Positions 1 to 10,357 of a DNA stretch of 64,000 bases are shown in pieces. How positions within the stretch are numbered: the stretch's first letter is position 1; each line of letters opens with the position of its first letter. The stretch covers positions 12,956,944 to 13,020,943 of the forward strand of contig NC_087083.1 of assembly GCF_026151205.1 (NCBI RefSeq), in the 5' to 3' direction. The DNA is from Bolinopsis microptera. Taxonomy: Eukaryota > Ctenophora > Tentaculata > Lobata > Bolinopsidae. Both the position numbers and the translations under genes were made by a program. The notes beneath the pieces are model-generated. The model saw only the letters and a program-made list of their open reading frames with translations, was not told where the DNA came from and made no database searches.

Positions 1-640
1 CACGATACAGCTGCGCCGCGCAGGATATAATTATATATATATATAATTGCGCCAGTTAGCGTAAGGGGTCGTTCGTTCACTTCACACATTATTGTTAAGT
101 AATCTTTTTTGGAACGTTTTTACGGCCACTCCGTAATATCAAATTATATTACTACTAGGAAACTACTAGAAAACCCGTGGTCATAGGGAGGAAGCTAATA
201 GTATTTTTCGTTAGTAAGTTTAAATCGCGTCAAAAAATATCCCGCAAATATCCGTCACAACCAAAGATACAGCCGATTAAAATGTTGCTCGCACTTAACA
301 CAACTTAATATTGACAAAACCGATTAAAATTACGTTAAAACAATCATTGCACGTGCACGTTTAAAGGGTGATACTCGTAAAATATTTGACATACGTTACG
401 TTGCATGCCACTTTTCGCGCGCGAAGCGCGCGCCGCCGAATAAATAAAATATCTGTTCCAACTCGGCGCGCGTCCGGCCTGGTAGGTTGTTAACCTACAA
501 GTGCACGTGCGTAAAACAACCCCAGTTACTACGGTTACAATGAAAATTCCTATTTCTCATCTAATTTGCACGTGGGCGGTCGTACATACATTTTACATTC
601 TACATAAATAATTCTTTGAATTATAGTAGAGATTAGGGTC
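1..640. other. Unassigned flank with GC-rich hairpin
   Basis: No coding region or known element recognised. The segment holds a short perfect inverted repeat of alternating GC around 415-433 (GCGCGCGAAGCGCGCG), resembling the GC hairpins near 61560. Otherwise it is AT-rich unique-looking sequence. Confidence 0.4.
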
Positions 641-777
641 ATCATTTGGAAACCCCCTCAGCTATTTGATTACGTAATATGTGAACGACCCTTTATACTA
701 ATTTTACTGGGCCATGCTCAGCCTGTCTGCTGTCATTTCGCCTAATATCTCTATTCGGGATATGTTTATGATTAATA

Positions 778-1055
778 AACAGGAATTAAACAGGAATTAA
801 ACAGGAATTAAACAAAATTGGGTCAAACGGCAGATGCCGTGTCTGACCAATATAGGAATAGAAGGTTTAATATTCAAAACTACCCCAATGTAACAAATAA
901 CCAAACAAGGTGGTAAAAGTAGATAGCCATGTAAAAGAATAAAGCACAGATAGCACAGTCGTATGCAGAAAAAACTCAGCCAAGAGCACTCAACAATGAC
1001 AAAGAAAGTATCATACAATGTCCACACACTTATCAAAATATACAAAACACGACAT
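778..1055 (-). mobile_element. LINE 3' UTR and tandem tail
   Basis: Downstream of the reverse transcriptase stop codon on the minus strand lies about 240 bases of non-coding sequence. It ends in three tandem copies of an 11-mer (TTTAATTCCTG in element sense, 778-812). Non-LTR retrotransposons of the CR1/L2 and related clades commonly end in short tandem repeats rather than poly(A), so this is read as the element's 3' terminus. The tail gives the insertion's 3' boundary; no target duplication was identified with confidence. Confidence 0.6.
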
Positions 1056-3340
1056 TCATTCAGTATTTTTCTTCGGGAACCTCCGTTCATCGACCTTATT
1101 TAAAAACCGTCCAATGTCTCTAATAGTTGTTGAGTCGTCGAAGATTTCTCCCGGTTCTTCTCTCATTACTAACAGGTCCCTCGTTCGTTGATGCAGGTTT
1201 TTGCGTAGGTCTTCGTATAGGGGGCATTCGTAGAGGATGTGATGCTCATCTTCTATCACTGGATAGGCCCCTGGTAGCTCATAGAGAAGATCTAACAAGT
1301 CATCGTCATTTGAGCAGCAATGTCTGCAGGCCCGATGTTTTATGTTAAACCGCTTTTTGCCGTAGCGACCAGTTTCAACGTTAAAGCGGTGGGAGCTGCT
1401 TCTGAATTGCGCGATCTTCTTTGAGCAGTTAGGTTTAAGATCAAGGGCTAGATACGTCTCTTGAGCAAACTTTCTCTTCACTAAGTTGTAGAATGATAGT
1501 TTTCTGTTAGATGTCCTTTCTGTTTCCCATGAGTTTATAAACCACTTTTGCAAACTCTTTCTAATCTGGCTTGGTCTTAATCCTTGGTTTCTCTCTGATG
1601 CCTCGATGGTTTCTTGCATCTGCTCGAGAGTGGAGAACCAGCTCAGGTTTAGGGTCGCCTGCTCTTCGAAAGCGTGTCTAGCAAAGCAGTCACGACCGTC
1701 TACAACCATTTGTTCAAGTCTTTCTTTGTAGTTAAACACTTGCTTTGATAGCGTGATGCCTAGTGGATGCCTGCCTGTGTCACCCCATATCGCAGCATTG
1801 GATGTTGACTTCCTCACCCCTAAGGTCCATTTCAAAAGAGACAGATGAAAGTTCTCTAGAGGGTCCCTGGCAATGAGTGTACACAGGTTTCCTGTTTCTG
1901 GTGTGGTGCTCGTGTTTGTGGGGAAGTTGCGGAACAGAGCTGTGCTTGGCAGCCACACTTGGCAACCATACGACACCACAGGTACAATAAGTGTATCATA
2001 TAGCTTGAACAGTATAGATTTCCTGATGTGGCGGGTATCAATGTAGCTTTTCAAAGAGAAATAACTTCTTAATGCTTTTTGCCTCAGCTTTTGTTGTGTT
2101 AGCTTAAGTGATCCGCTCAGAGTAAATGTAATGCCAAGGTAACAGTACTCTCTCCCGGAGGGGATCTGTTGTTCTCCCAGTTTGAACTCATGACTTTCCT
2201 TCAGATGCCTTCCTGTTGGGTTAAACACAAGGACTGAAGTTTTTCCAATGTTTACTGTCAGGCCCCATTCTGAGCAGTAATTGTTTAGGACATCAAGCAT
2301 TTGTTGAAGACTGTGTTTGTTGAGGGCTAGAAGGACAAGGTCGTCTGCCCATAGCAGATGAGTTATATCTGTATCATTTAGGACAGGGACTTTCACTCCT
2401 TCGATGTTGTTGAGATCATGTGAAAGCTGGTGGACAAAGCATTTAAACAGTTCAGGGGACATGGGGTGTCCTTGCTCGGTACCACATAATATGTCGATCT
2501 TCTGTGACAGCTTGTCTAGTAGCTTCACTTTGGCTGAGGAGTTTGAGTACATGAACTTAATGCACTCAAAGAATCTCCCTTGAATACCCATTTTCCACAA
2601 CTTGTATAGGAGTGCCTCACGACAGATGGAATCAAACGCTTTGGCATAATCGACAAAGCATGTGTATAGCCTTTGGCGTTTCTTGGTGACATACTTTTCC
2701 ACGCAGGTTGAAAGTGTGAAAATGTGGTCTGCTGTCTGTGCGTCTTTACAGAAACCTAGTTGGTTGGCTGTATCAGGATCACATTGATCACGGAATGATA
2801 TCAATCTTTTCAGCAATATGCTTGCAAAGAGCTTTCCGAGATTGCTCGCTACAGCGATGGCTCTGTAGTTGTTTGGATCATAGATATCACCTTTTTTGTG
2901 TAGTGGTGTAACTACTGATGAAGTCCATGGGTAAATTGATAGGCTTAGGCAGTGGTTGAAGAGGTTGAGGACTGCTTTGAGCATGGATCGTGTTGAGGCT
3001 TTGAAGAATTCATTAGAAATTAGATCTTCGGAAACTGCCTTTCCTTTTTTAGTGGCCTTAATGCAAGCACACAGCTCTTCCATCTTTATATCTTGATCCA
3101 AAAGCTTGGTCAGGTCGTCACAAATGTTGTTTTTCTGCATCTTTGACTGTAGCTCTGCGATCTTAGAGTCTTTGATGTTCTTTTTGCCGTAAAGTTCACT
3201 GAAGAACTTGCAAAAGTTGATCATATCGAAGGCATCAAGACTGGTTGCAGGCGATTTTGTATTAATATGAACATAATATTCTGAGGTCCCCAGGTAAGCT
3301 AATTTGTAATTGATCCTAGCTAGCGCTAACAGTAACTGCG
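1056..3340 (-). CDS. Non-LTR retrotransposon reverse transcriptase, 5'-truncated
   Basis: The ORF from the first Met (3224) is 722 residues, and the same frame stays open upstream to about 3340, where the GCGCTGGCT satellite begins. Reverse transcriptase blocks are clear: a fingers block with HKKGDIYDPNNYRAIAV (about residues 109-125), the metal-binding block FVDYAKAFDSI (190-200), a QGHPMSP loop (251-257) and the catalytic box LWADDLVLLA (291-300), a WADD variant of the usual YADD or FADD. The C-terminus carries a zinc-finger-like cluster CRHCC...HHILYECP, usual for LINE ORF2 tails. The apurinic endonuclease domain expected N-terminal is absent, so this copy is 5'-truncated and dead, although its RT reading frame is intact and the copy therefore probably fairly recent. 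The clade (CR1/jockey-like or other) was not resolved by eye. Confidence 0.9.
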
Positions 3341-3432
3341 CGCCGACGAGTGATATCGCAAATATTTAAAACCGATACTTTGGGATGGGGATCGATTACA
3401 TATTACGTAATCAGCTGAGGGGGAGGGGGTTT

Positions 3433-4515
3433 CTGGCCAGTGCTGGCTAGCGTTGGCTAGCGCTGATTAGCGCTGGTTAGCGCTGGCTAGCGCTGGCCAG
3501 CGCTGGTTAGTGCTGGCCAGCGCTGGCTGACGAGTAATATCGCAAGTTTATGATTTTGATACATTGGGCTGGCCAGCGATGGCTAGCGCTGGCTAGCGCT
3601 GGCTAGCGCTGGCTAGCGCTGGCTAGCGCTGGCTAGCGCTGGCTAGCGCTGGATAGCGCTGGATAGCGCTGGCCAGCGCTGGTTAGCGCTGGTTAGCGCT
3701 GGCCAGCGCTGGTTAGCGCTGGTTAGCGCTGGCTAGCGCTGGCTACCGCTGGCTAGCGCTGGCTAGCGCTGGCAGTGGCTAGCGCTGGCCAGCGCTGGCT
3801 GACGAGTAATATCGCAAGTATATGATTTTGATACATTGCGCTGGCCAGTGCTGGCTAGCGCTGGCTAGCGCTGGCTAGCGCTGGCTGACGAGTAATATCG
3901 CAATTATAATTATATGATTTTGATACATTGCGCTGGCCAGCGATGGCCAGCGCTGGCTAGCGCTGGCTAGCGCTGGCTAGCGCTGGCTAGCGATGGCTAG
4001 CGCTGGCCAGCGCTAGTTGTCGCTATCCAGCGCTATTTGTCGCGACAATTATCGAAAATTTATCGAAAATTTATCAAAAATTGATCTTTGCGCTGGTTAG
4101 CGCTGGATAGCGCTGGCCAGCGCTGGCTAGCGCTGGATAGCGACAACTAGCGCTGGCCAGCGCTAGTTGTCGCCATCCAGCGCTAGTTGTCGCTATCCAG
4201 CGCTAGCCAGCGCGCTAGTTATCGAACTGTTTTCTGCGATGGCCAGTTGCGCTGGCCATCGCAAACTATCGCGTGCGACAGTGTCGCATAGCCAGCGACA
4301 ACTAGCGCTGGATAGCGACAACCAGCGCTGGATGGCGACAACTAGCGCTGGATGGCGACAACTAGCGCTGGATAGCGACAATTATCGAACAAATATATTT
4401 AGCGCTGGCCAGCGTTATCCAGCGCTGGATAGCGACAACTAGCGCTGGATGGCGACAACTAGCGCTGGATAGCGCTGGATAGCGCTAGTTGTCGCCATCC
4501 AGCGCTAGTTGTCGC
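3433..4515. repeat. Satellite of 10-bp AGCGCTGGCT-type units
   Basis: Tandem degenerate decamers (GCTGGCTAGC, with CCAGC, TTAGC and ATAGC variants) fill the stretch. The array is interrupted at about 3528, 3790 and 3886 by a recurring 40-base non-decameric spacer containing GACGAGTAATATCGCAA and TGATTTTGATACATTG, giving a higher-order organisation. After about 4015 the orientation mixes (GCGACAACTAGCGCTGG) and the array becomes palindromic. Open frames here are trivial repeat translations, not genes. A related patch occurs at 24415-24515. Confidence 0.9.
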
Positions 4516-5440
4516 GTTTTGACTATCGCAAAAGAACCGAATGATTAAACAGCCTCATTTTGACACAAAATATCTTTCATAATATTATTATAGTATATGC
4601 TATAATATAAAAACTGTTTAGTTGAGTTCAGGTAACAGAATTTAACTGTAATAGCACCTCTGCATCTCCTGTGTTATCCATTGTTGAGATGTAGCCATAA
4701 TTTTGTCCGGTCTAACATTGAACCCGGCTCACTAATCATAGGGATAGTGTAGTATAGTAGTTGGAATATGATCAACTTTTTATAGTTTTATCTCTATTCG
4801 AAGGAATTCTTCTGCATCCTTAATTATTTCAAGTGCCAAATCAAAGAACTTTCGAAGTCTGCTCCATGATATCAACATATCATTCACACAGTGGAGAAAC
4901 AAATTTACTGCTTTTGAATCGGTGTAGAAATTCATTCATTATGTTGTTCGGATAGAACAGGCTTAGGTACAAGGTACTATTTGTACAGTAAACTACACTG
5001 TAGATGTCATCTGCTGAATCAGAGGCGACTAGAGTAACCTGGCTGGCGGTTTACTAAGGTGTCCGGTAAATATGACTAATCATTGTTGAACAATATTGTT
5101 TTCTCACTTTACCCACGTCGGGCTTTCTCTGTTAATTACGGTTAATGGGGAGAAATAGGGTTACAATAGTTCCAAATAAAATCTGGGTTAAAGGTGTTAA
5201 CAAATAAAGTTAGTTAGTACAAGGGTAGATAACCCTACTTTACTAAGTTAATCTAACAAACTCTCACAAATGTTATTGGTTGAGTGAATGTTTATTGAGT
5301 GAGTGTAAATTTAAATCTTTAAAGATATTTGTGGTCACAATCCAAATCAATCAATAAAGTTCCTTTATAAATAATTTAACTGATTTAACTGATCCCGTGA
5401 TTTGGTAAGTTCCTTGAATTGTGAGTATCCTCAATAATAC
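4516..5440. other. No recognisable feature
   Basis: AT-rich sequence without convincing coding content on either strand. Short open stretches lack codon structure or motifs. Confidence 0.4.
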
Positions 5441-5446
5441 TTGTAG

Positions 5447-5605
5447 CTCTCTCAGAACTATACTGGTCACTCCTTACTTGTGCTTGGTTCTGCTCTCTCA
5501 GAGCTATACTGGTCACTCCTTACTTGGGATTGGTTCTGCTCTCTCAGAACTATACTGTTCACTCTTTACTTGGGCTTGGTTCTGCTCTCTCAGAGCTCAC
5601 TGTTC
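5447..5605. repeat. 46-bp tandem repeat, about 3.4 copies
   Basis: The unit begins CTCTCTCAGAACTATACTGG, continues with TCACTCCTTACTTG and ends GCTTGGTTCTG. It repeats head-to-tail with a few substitutions. The overlapping plus-strand open frames (5421-5674) are repeat translations. Confidence 0.85.
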
Positions 5606-6190
5606 ACTCAGACTAATCCTCTGTTCTACTGCTACGCTAGCATCCACAAACAAGCTGAGGTAATTTATAATTAAGCACTAATAATATGTAAGGAACATCC
5701 TCTCAGGAAGTACACAATCACAATGAAAACAGGAAAACAACAACTAACACACAAAAACACTTACCGGCTTCAAGTCGGACACTCTTTTACATATAATTAC
5801 TGATGGAGCTTAACTTTAACTTTTAAATAAATATTGCAATCGTTGCAAGTGAAATTAATACAAATCTATTATACAGTTTCTAATTATCCGTACTTAATTG
5901 AGATCATACCTTTTATTAATAAGACTGACCCTATATAATTTCAGCCTTGCAACCTGAATGTCATCTAGATTGTCCTCGGAAAGTTACTCAACTGTCCACT
6001 TACAACTTTACAAGAAGCAGCGGGAAGTTATTATATGGTGTTTCGTAAGTCTACAAGTATTGCTTTGGTTAGTAACTTTATTTCTTTATGTTATTTCACT
6101 TATTAACCTACAATTTATTTGTTTGTTTAAAATGTATGTTATGTCTAAAGCTTTTAAATACTACCTCTGAACTTGAAGAAAAGTTCATAA

Positions 6191-6487
6191 TTAGTTCATA
6201 GTATTGAAAATGTGTCTCTCCACAATCTCATTGGCTGGGTGTGTGAACTTTATTGCAACCTCAGTCTTAAGTTTATGGTAGTTGCTTTTGATTTCCTCTG
6301 TGAGACTTAACGTATTCTTCTTTACTGAATCTCCATACAGCTGCATAAATATAGCTTTCTTCCATTCCTCGTCCATTTCCCCAAAATTTGCGAGAGCACA
6401 GTCTTTGAACTCTTCTAACAATTGCATTAGATGAATGTTCATTTCCATACTTTTCACACTCAAACACTGACAAACACTGGATACCAT
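6191..6487 (-). pseudogene. Gag fragment of a different LTR retrotransposon
   Basis: A 98-residue frame has the pattern of a Ty3-like Gag capsid: a helical stretch with EEWKKAIFMQLYG, then FTHPANEIVERHIFNTMN, matching the common Gag block of the type 'F-x-P-x-x-N-x-x-E-R-y-x-F-n-x-r-x-Q'. The frame stops where the basic and zinc-knuckle part would follow, so only a piece remains. It sits just outside the 3' LTR of the large element and shows no resemblance to that element's own Gag, so it is older flanking debris. Assignment rests on pattern only. Confidence 0.45.
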
Positions 6488-6677
6488 GTTTTGTTACAGG
6501 ATTTCACCATAAAACCTAAATTATAAAAGATTAGTTGTTGAAGGTTTATCATCAACAAACTCACTGAATCTCTTTGAAAGCGCTTTATTTAGATCTTCAG
6601 GGTCTTCTTCAACAATTCACAATGTTAGAACTGTTTAACATAAAATAACGGAAAGGGAGACGATGTCGTTAGTTAAC

Positions 6678-6681
6678 ATTA
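6678..6681. repeat. Target site duplication ATTA (left)
   Basis: ATTA abuts the outer end of the 3' LTR and matches ATTA at 18396-18399 beyond the 5' LTR. A 4-bp duplication is typical of Ty3/gypsy integrases. Confidence 0.75.
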
Positions 6682-7396
6682 GTTTTGGCTACTGCCGTTG
6701 TGGTTTATTTATATTTTATATTTTAGATTTTAGAGCTTTTAATCAGTCTCAATTTATGGTTACTTGAACACAATTGATAGAGTCGTATAATAAGCCTTCA
6801 AATATAATAATACTTCCATTAATTCATTAAATAGATACCTTCGGAGATAAGGTTCATATATTGAGAGTCTTTTTATATTTCCGATTTGAATTGAACTTGT
6901 AGCTTATTTGAGAGCTACGTCGAATTGTAACTTGTTGCTATCGCAACTAAAATTCAGATATAGTCGGGCAGTGTTGTTGCCGTTAGGACGCATCGAAACA
7001 CGGCTTCTAGATCGCCGATGCGTGGCCTCGTTAATGCTCAATTGAAACTAATCAACACGGAACTATGTACCCTAGATCATTTGAAGGTCCGTATATTTTG
7101 AAAGTTTTTCCGGACTAATGACCAACACCCTGGATCATTTGAGTAGACCCGTTATCGGTGTTTTATATTTTGAAAGTTTCACTGGACTAATGACCAAAGT
7201 CACTGTAGCTGTGCCTCTAAGAGTTTTACGGGTTAATTCAATTAACTGTTTCAATCCGTAAAATAAATTTGACTTGGAGGTATACTAAAACTTTGAGTTC
7301 TCAAGAGAAATGGATTCGACAAATTCAGCCAAATGAACGGAACTTTAGCAAAGAACCACCTATAATTAAAGAGTCTTGTTGGTCCGAGAGGCCAAC
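6682..7396 (-). repeat. 3' LTR (715 bp)
   Basis: Identical by eye to 17681-18395. In element sense the LTR starts GTTGGCC and ends GCCAAAAC, a short GTT...AAC inverted terminus rather than the usual TG...CA. An AATAAA hexamer lies near its downstream end (plus-strand TTTATT about 6704-6709) and could serve polyadenylation. Confidence 0.92.
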
Positions 7397-7413
7397 ACGA
7401 TCCCCTTTTTCAT
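7397..7413 (-). other. Polypurine tract
   Basis: In element sense the bases just before the 3' LTR read GAAAAAGGGGATCGT, a purine run suited to priming plus-strand DNA synthesis. Longer purine-rich runs (GAAGAA and GAAAA type) occur at about 7490-7520, 7745-7805 and 7915-7945 and might act as accessory tracts. Confidence 0.65.
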
Positions 7414-7747
7414 AGAGTTTTTAATTTGATCATTTCACCGATTAGCCGATTCGCCAACCGAGGGCTTACTCGTACTATTCTAATGAAATATTTCTTCTTC
7501 TTCTTCGTCTTCTTCTTTTCTTCTATTAAATTTTCCTTGACATCCTTAAATTTTAAGACTCTGAATTTTAGAACCTAGGTCTCCTAATTATAATCATCAT
7601 CTAACACCAAAGTTTTCCTCTCCTTCAAATAGGAGAATATTTACTATAATTTAGCCATTAGGGCTGATCAACATTTCTTAAAACTGTTAACATATATTAA
7701 TACCTAATTCGCCATTAGGGCCGCTCACCACTATTACAAGTAGTATC

Positions 7748-7781
<34 letters not shown>

Positions 7782-7833
7782 CTTCCTTTCCTTTCCTTTT
7801 CTTTGGTCTTCTTTCTTCGACGACAACGGGGGT

Positions 7834-7990
7834 CAGGTTACGCCCTGATTGCGATGCTTTTAAAGTCGGGTTACGTCCCGGTAACGAATTGCTACAATTA
7901 TAATTCTTTCCATTCCCTCTTCTTTCTTCTTTCTTCTTCTTCTCAACGGGGGTTACGTCCCGATACGAAACAGATTCGGGTTACGTCCCG
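7834..7990 (-). promoter_or_regulatory. Four copies of a small stem-loop in the element 3' UTR
   Basis: At 7834-7847, 7867-7880, 7947-7962 and 7977-7990 a 4-bp stem (CGGG/CCCG) closes a loop TTACGT as read on the plus strand. The first copy has CAGG/CCTG with loop TTACGC, so both arms changed together and pairing is kept. The second-to-last copy has two extra G residues. They lie between F-box 2 and the 3' LTR within purine-rich sequence (element sense), a place where transport, packaging or stability elements would sit. The function is inferred only. Confidence 0.55.
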
Positions 7991-8554
7991 ATAACGTTGC
8001 GTCTACGGTCTTCGTAGGAAATGTTCCTGTGCAGAGAGGGGATACGGTTGCGATCCAGAATCTCAATAGACCGGCTAAACGAGAAGATCTACTAGCTTGT
8101 AATTTTCTATTCAAGAACTATTTAAGAACCTATGAAATAACTTGATCATAACCCCTGGATGGGCCATTTTGGTCAGTAGACTTCAATAAACTTAAAAGGC
8201 TCTGAAATGGTACTAAATTAATAGTCCTTTGACAAACTACTTTCAATTTATCGGATATTTAACTTATTTGCCTTTTAACTTATTCTTACTTATTAATTTA
8301 ATTAATTTCTTACTTAACTTAATAAATGTTTAACTTATTGAAGTCTTATAATAACTTTCACAATTTAAACTGTATACATATATTTATTATTTAGGATCTC
8401 AGTTGGGCTGAGTTCGATCCTTTACTTATCTAACTTCCTCATCTTTAAACCTGCCCGTTTTCAGTTTTATATTTTAAGTTTCAAATTTTTCAATATTTAC
8501 ATTTTTCATCATTCTTTATCTAAATGCAGATTCACGCATAGTTATGCGATGAAC

Positions 8555-9235
8555 TCATTTACCGTATTGCTTATCTTCGTATTTCATCATTTTACTGATT
8601 TCTTTTATTTTCTCTTCTGTCATTGTAATAGACAACCAGGTTCCATAAGCTTTACAGTATTGGTACTTTAAATAATAATCGAATTTGCATTCCATCTTAA
8701 TAATTGATTTTTCGATTCTTGACAATTTCGTCCATGACTCGTGTTTATACTTTCCCCAACGTTCTAGGATAACCCAGTCCGATTCATTTGGGAATAATGA
8801 CTTGTATTTTTCAAATGTTAGACATCTAGTTCTGACAAAACGAGCATAACATTTCTTTTGTCCTAATACTGCTGCATTATACGCTCCTCTCATGGTTAGG
8901 AGTTTTATCGCGAATTTTCCAATATTCGTTTGTATCCTGGTCCAATACATCTCGTTCTCCATTAGAATGTCAAAGAGATAATATGTTTCATAATTATAGA
9001 AGCTGAAGAGATCTGGATATCCACTTGTTGTGTCTCGCAAATATTGTGAGACGATTTTCCCCATCCTTTTGCAAATTAACCTGGCTTTGAGTAAATCACG
9101 TAGATTCAGCCTTGTCAAAATAATATGCCATAGTTCAATAGGTAGATTACAGTTGGAAACTGATTTGACTTCTTTAATGGATAGATTTTGAATTTCTTCT
9201 GTTTTTGAAGGTATCTCTTCTGATGTATTTTCCAT
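8555..9235 (-). CDS. F-box protein 2 of the retroelement
   Basis: A 226-residue ORF with its own ATG in a good context (GCAAATGG). After an acidic N-terminus, residues 31-67 form an F-box: LPIELWHIILTRL, then LRDLLKARLICKRM and IVSQYLRD, with the canonical LP, the paired Leu/Ile positions and the C-K-R turn. F-box domains bind Skp1 and recruit substrates to SCF ubiquitin ligases. The rest (about 75-226) has no recognised repeat domain (no WD40, LRR or Kelch) but is strongly similar to the C-terminal part of F-box 1: FYNYET..L, IGKFAIKLLTMRGAY, RFVRTRCL and KSIIKMECKF. It is the last gene before the 3' LTR and probably needs a spliced mRNA. The substrate is unknown. Known viral F-box proteins (polerovirus P0, nanovirus Clink) degrade host silencing or cell-cycle factors, so host defence is one possible target. 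Confidence 0.8.
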   Translation of the reverse strand: MENTSEEIPSKTEEIQNLSIKEVKSVSNCNLPIELWHIILTRLNLRDLLKARLICKRMGKIVSQYLRDTTSGYPDLFSFYNYETYYLFDILMENEMYWTRIQTNIGKFAIKLLTMRGAYNAAVLGQKKCYARFVRTRCLTFEKYKSLFPNESDWVILERWGKYKHESWTKLSRIEKSIIKMECKFDYYLKYQYCKAYGTWLSITMTEEKIKEISKMMKYEDKQYGK

Positions 9236-9405
9236 TTGCTTTGCTGATCAATATGTGGTTAGAAAACTTTAATTAAAGTGATAATGGAAATGACGAAAGA
9301 GCCTGTTTCTATAATTTTGAACCCGTTGGTGAGTTGTGATATTACGTTTGACATATTACGTTTGATTTACATTTTACATTTTACATTTTCCTTTTTACGG
9401 TTTGA

Positions 9406-10354
9406 TTACCCTATTAGAACTTCAATCGGGGGTCTATATTTTATAGCTTGAAGAAGATTGAAGTTTTTATTCTCTTCGGTTTTCAGCATTTTGCCTATTC
9501 TTTGGATCTTTTCCCGATTCGTAGTTATCGGTAGAGACGTACCATATTTATTCATATATAGTTTCGTTAAGAAAGTTTGGAACTTGCATTCCATTTTAAT
9601 GCATGATTTTTCCAATGGGGAAATATCCGCCCAAGAATTCTTCTTATATTCCTTCCATCTTATGATCACTTCGTCGTCAGACGCTTTAGGAGTGAAGCTT
9701 CTTAGCCGGTCCTTGAAAGTATACAATGGTAGACACCGTGTTCTTAAAAACCTCAAGTATGGTTTTTCCACTTTATTGATGGCGCTGCAGTACACCCCTT
9801 TCATGATCATGTATTTCATGGCAAACTTTCCAATTTTAGTTTTCATATTCGTCCAACACATTTGATCTTCTATAAGTATTTCCGTTAAATAGAACGTTTC
9901 GTAACTATAAAATTTAAAATTTTCCATTATTACATTGGTAGGGTTCCGCAAGTAATCCTTCACCAAACTACTGAATCGTTTTATTTAATTCTCGTACTTT
10001 CAGTAATTGCTTGATGGTGAGGTAATTAAATATCATCACCCATATTTCTATTGGTATTTCTGTTTCTCGTTTCGTCTCTTCTTTGTGTAGTTGTTCCAAA
10101 TTATCATCGTTAGAAGCGTCATGCTCGATGTTCAATTCCTTCAGTTCCTCGTGTATATCCGAAGCACTATTTGAGTCTATTGTATTCTTTGATTCAATTT
10201 CCCAGTCGCTGACATCTTGAACACTATCATTTACATTTTCGTAATGTAAATTTACAGCTTTCTTTACCTCTTTTTCTGGCACGTTTCCACAATTTATATT
10301 TTCGCAATTTAGGTTCCAGTTCAAGTTTAAATTTGATTCTTCTACTTCGTCTAG
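9406..10354 (-). CDS. F-box protein 1, fused downstream of Env by readthrough, with one internal +1 shift
   Basis: The first part (10354-9968) is in the same frame as Env, directly after its stop, and has no ATG before the F-box. An acidic linker is followed by an F-box beginning EIPIEIWVMIFNYL, then IKQLLKVREL. The frame closes at TAG 9968. The domain's second half, including VKDYLRNPTN, FKFYSYETFYL, IGKFAMKYMIMKGVY and RFLRTRCLPL, lies in the +1 frame down to 9406 and aligns throughout with F-box 2. The two frames overlap by about 15 bases containing ATAAAACG (9977-9984). Either a +1 ribosomal shift or a one-base A-run insertion (mutation or assembly error) explains this. If read through from Env, the F-box would sit on the cytosolic side as an Env tail. 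F-box 1 and F-box 2 are ancient paralogues, not recent copies. Confidence 0.7.
9977..9984 (-). promoter_or_regulatory. Candidate +1 frameshift site ATAAAACG in F-box 1
   Basis: In the upstream frame the codons are AAT AAA ACG. Slipping one base forward at AAA re-pairs perfectly (AAA-A) and continues with CGA in the frame of the C-terminal half. The overlap between frames is so short that the shift must occur here. The same octamer in the same codon phase occurs at 13649-13656. A false extra A in the run is the competing explanation. Confidence 0.4.
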
Positions 10355-10357
10355 TCA
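10351..10357 (-). promoter_or_regulatory. UGA-CUAG stop-codon readthrough context
   Basis: The Env stop is TGA followed immediately by CTAG. UGA-CUA(G) is the best-known efficient readthrough context in animal mRNAs and alphavirus-type viruses. The frame remains open after it for about 128 codons into the F-box, which lacks an ATG of its own. Context, frame and lack of start agree, but translation itself cannot be seen. Confidence 0.6.

Larger units (their letters stand above)
650..3432. repeat. Inverted repeat arms bracketing the LINE (650-685 and 3396-3432)
   Basis: The left arm (ACCCCCTCAGCT then GATTACGTAATATGTGAA) is repeated in reverse complement at 3396-3432 (ACATATTACGTAATC, then AGCTGAGGGGG). 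The LINE lies between them. This suggests the LINE landed inside, or was captured between, the arms of an older palindromic element. Only the arms are directly supported; the identity of the older element is unknown. Confidence 0.5.

Noticed and set aside
797..1090. 97-codon minus-strand frame overlapping the LINE 3' end
   Set aside because: Runs over the 3' UTR and tandem tail and overlaps the end of the RT frame; low-complexity hydrophobic translation without homology pattern.
4167..4442. Plus-strand frame with repeated ALDSDN peptides
   Set aside because: Direct translation of the decamer satellite.
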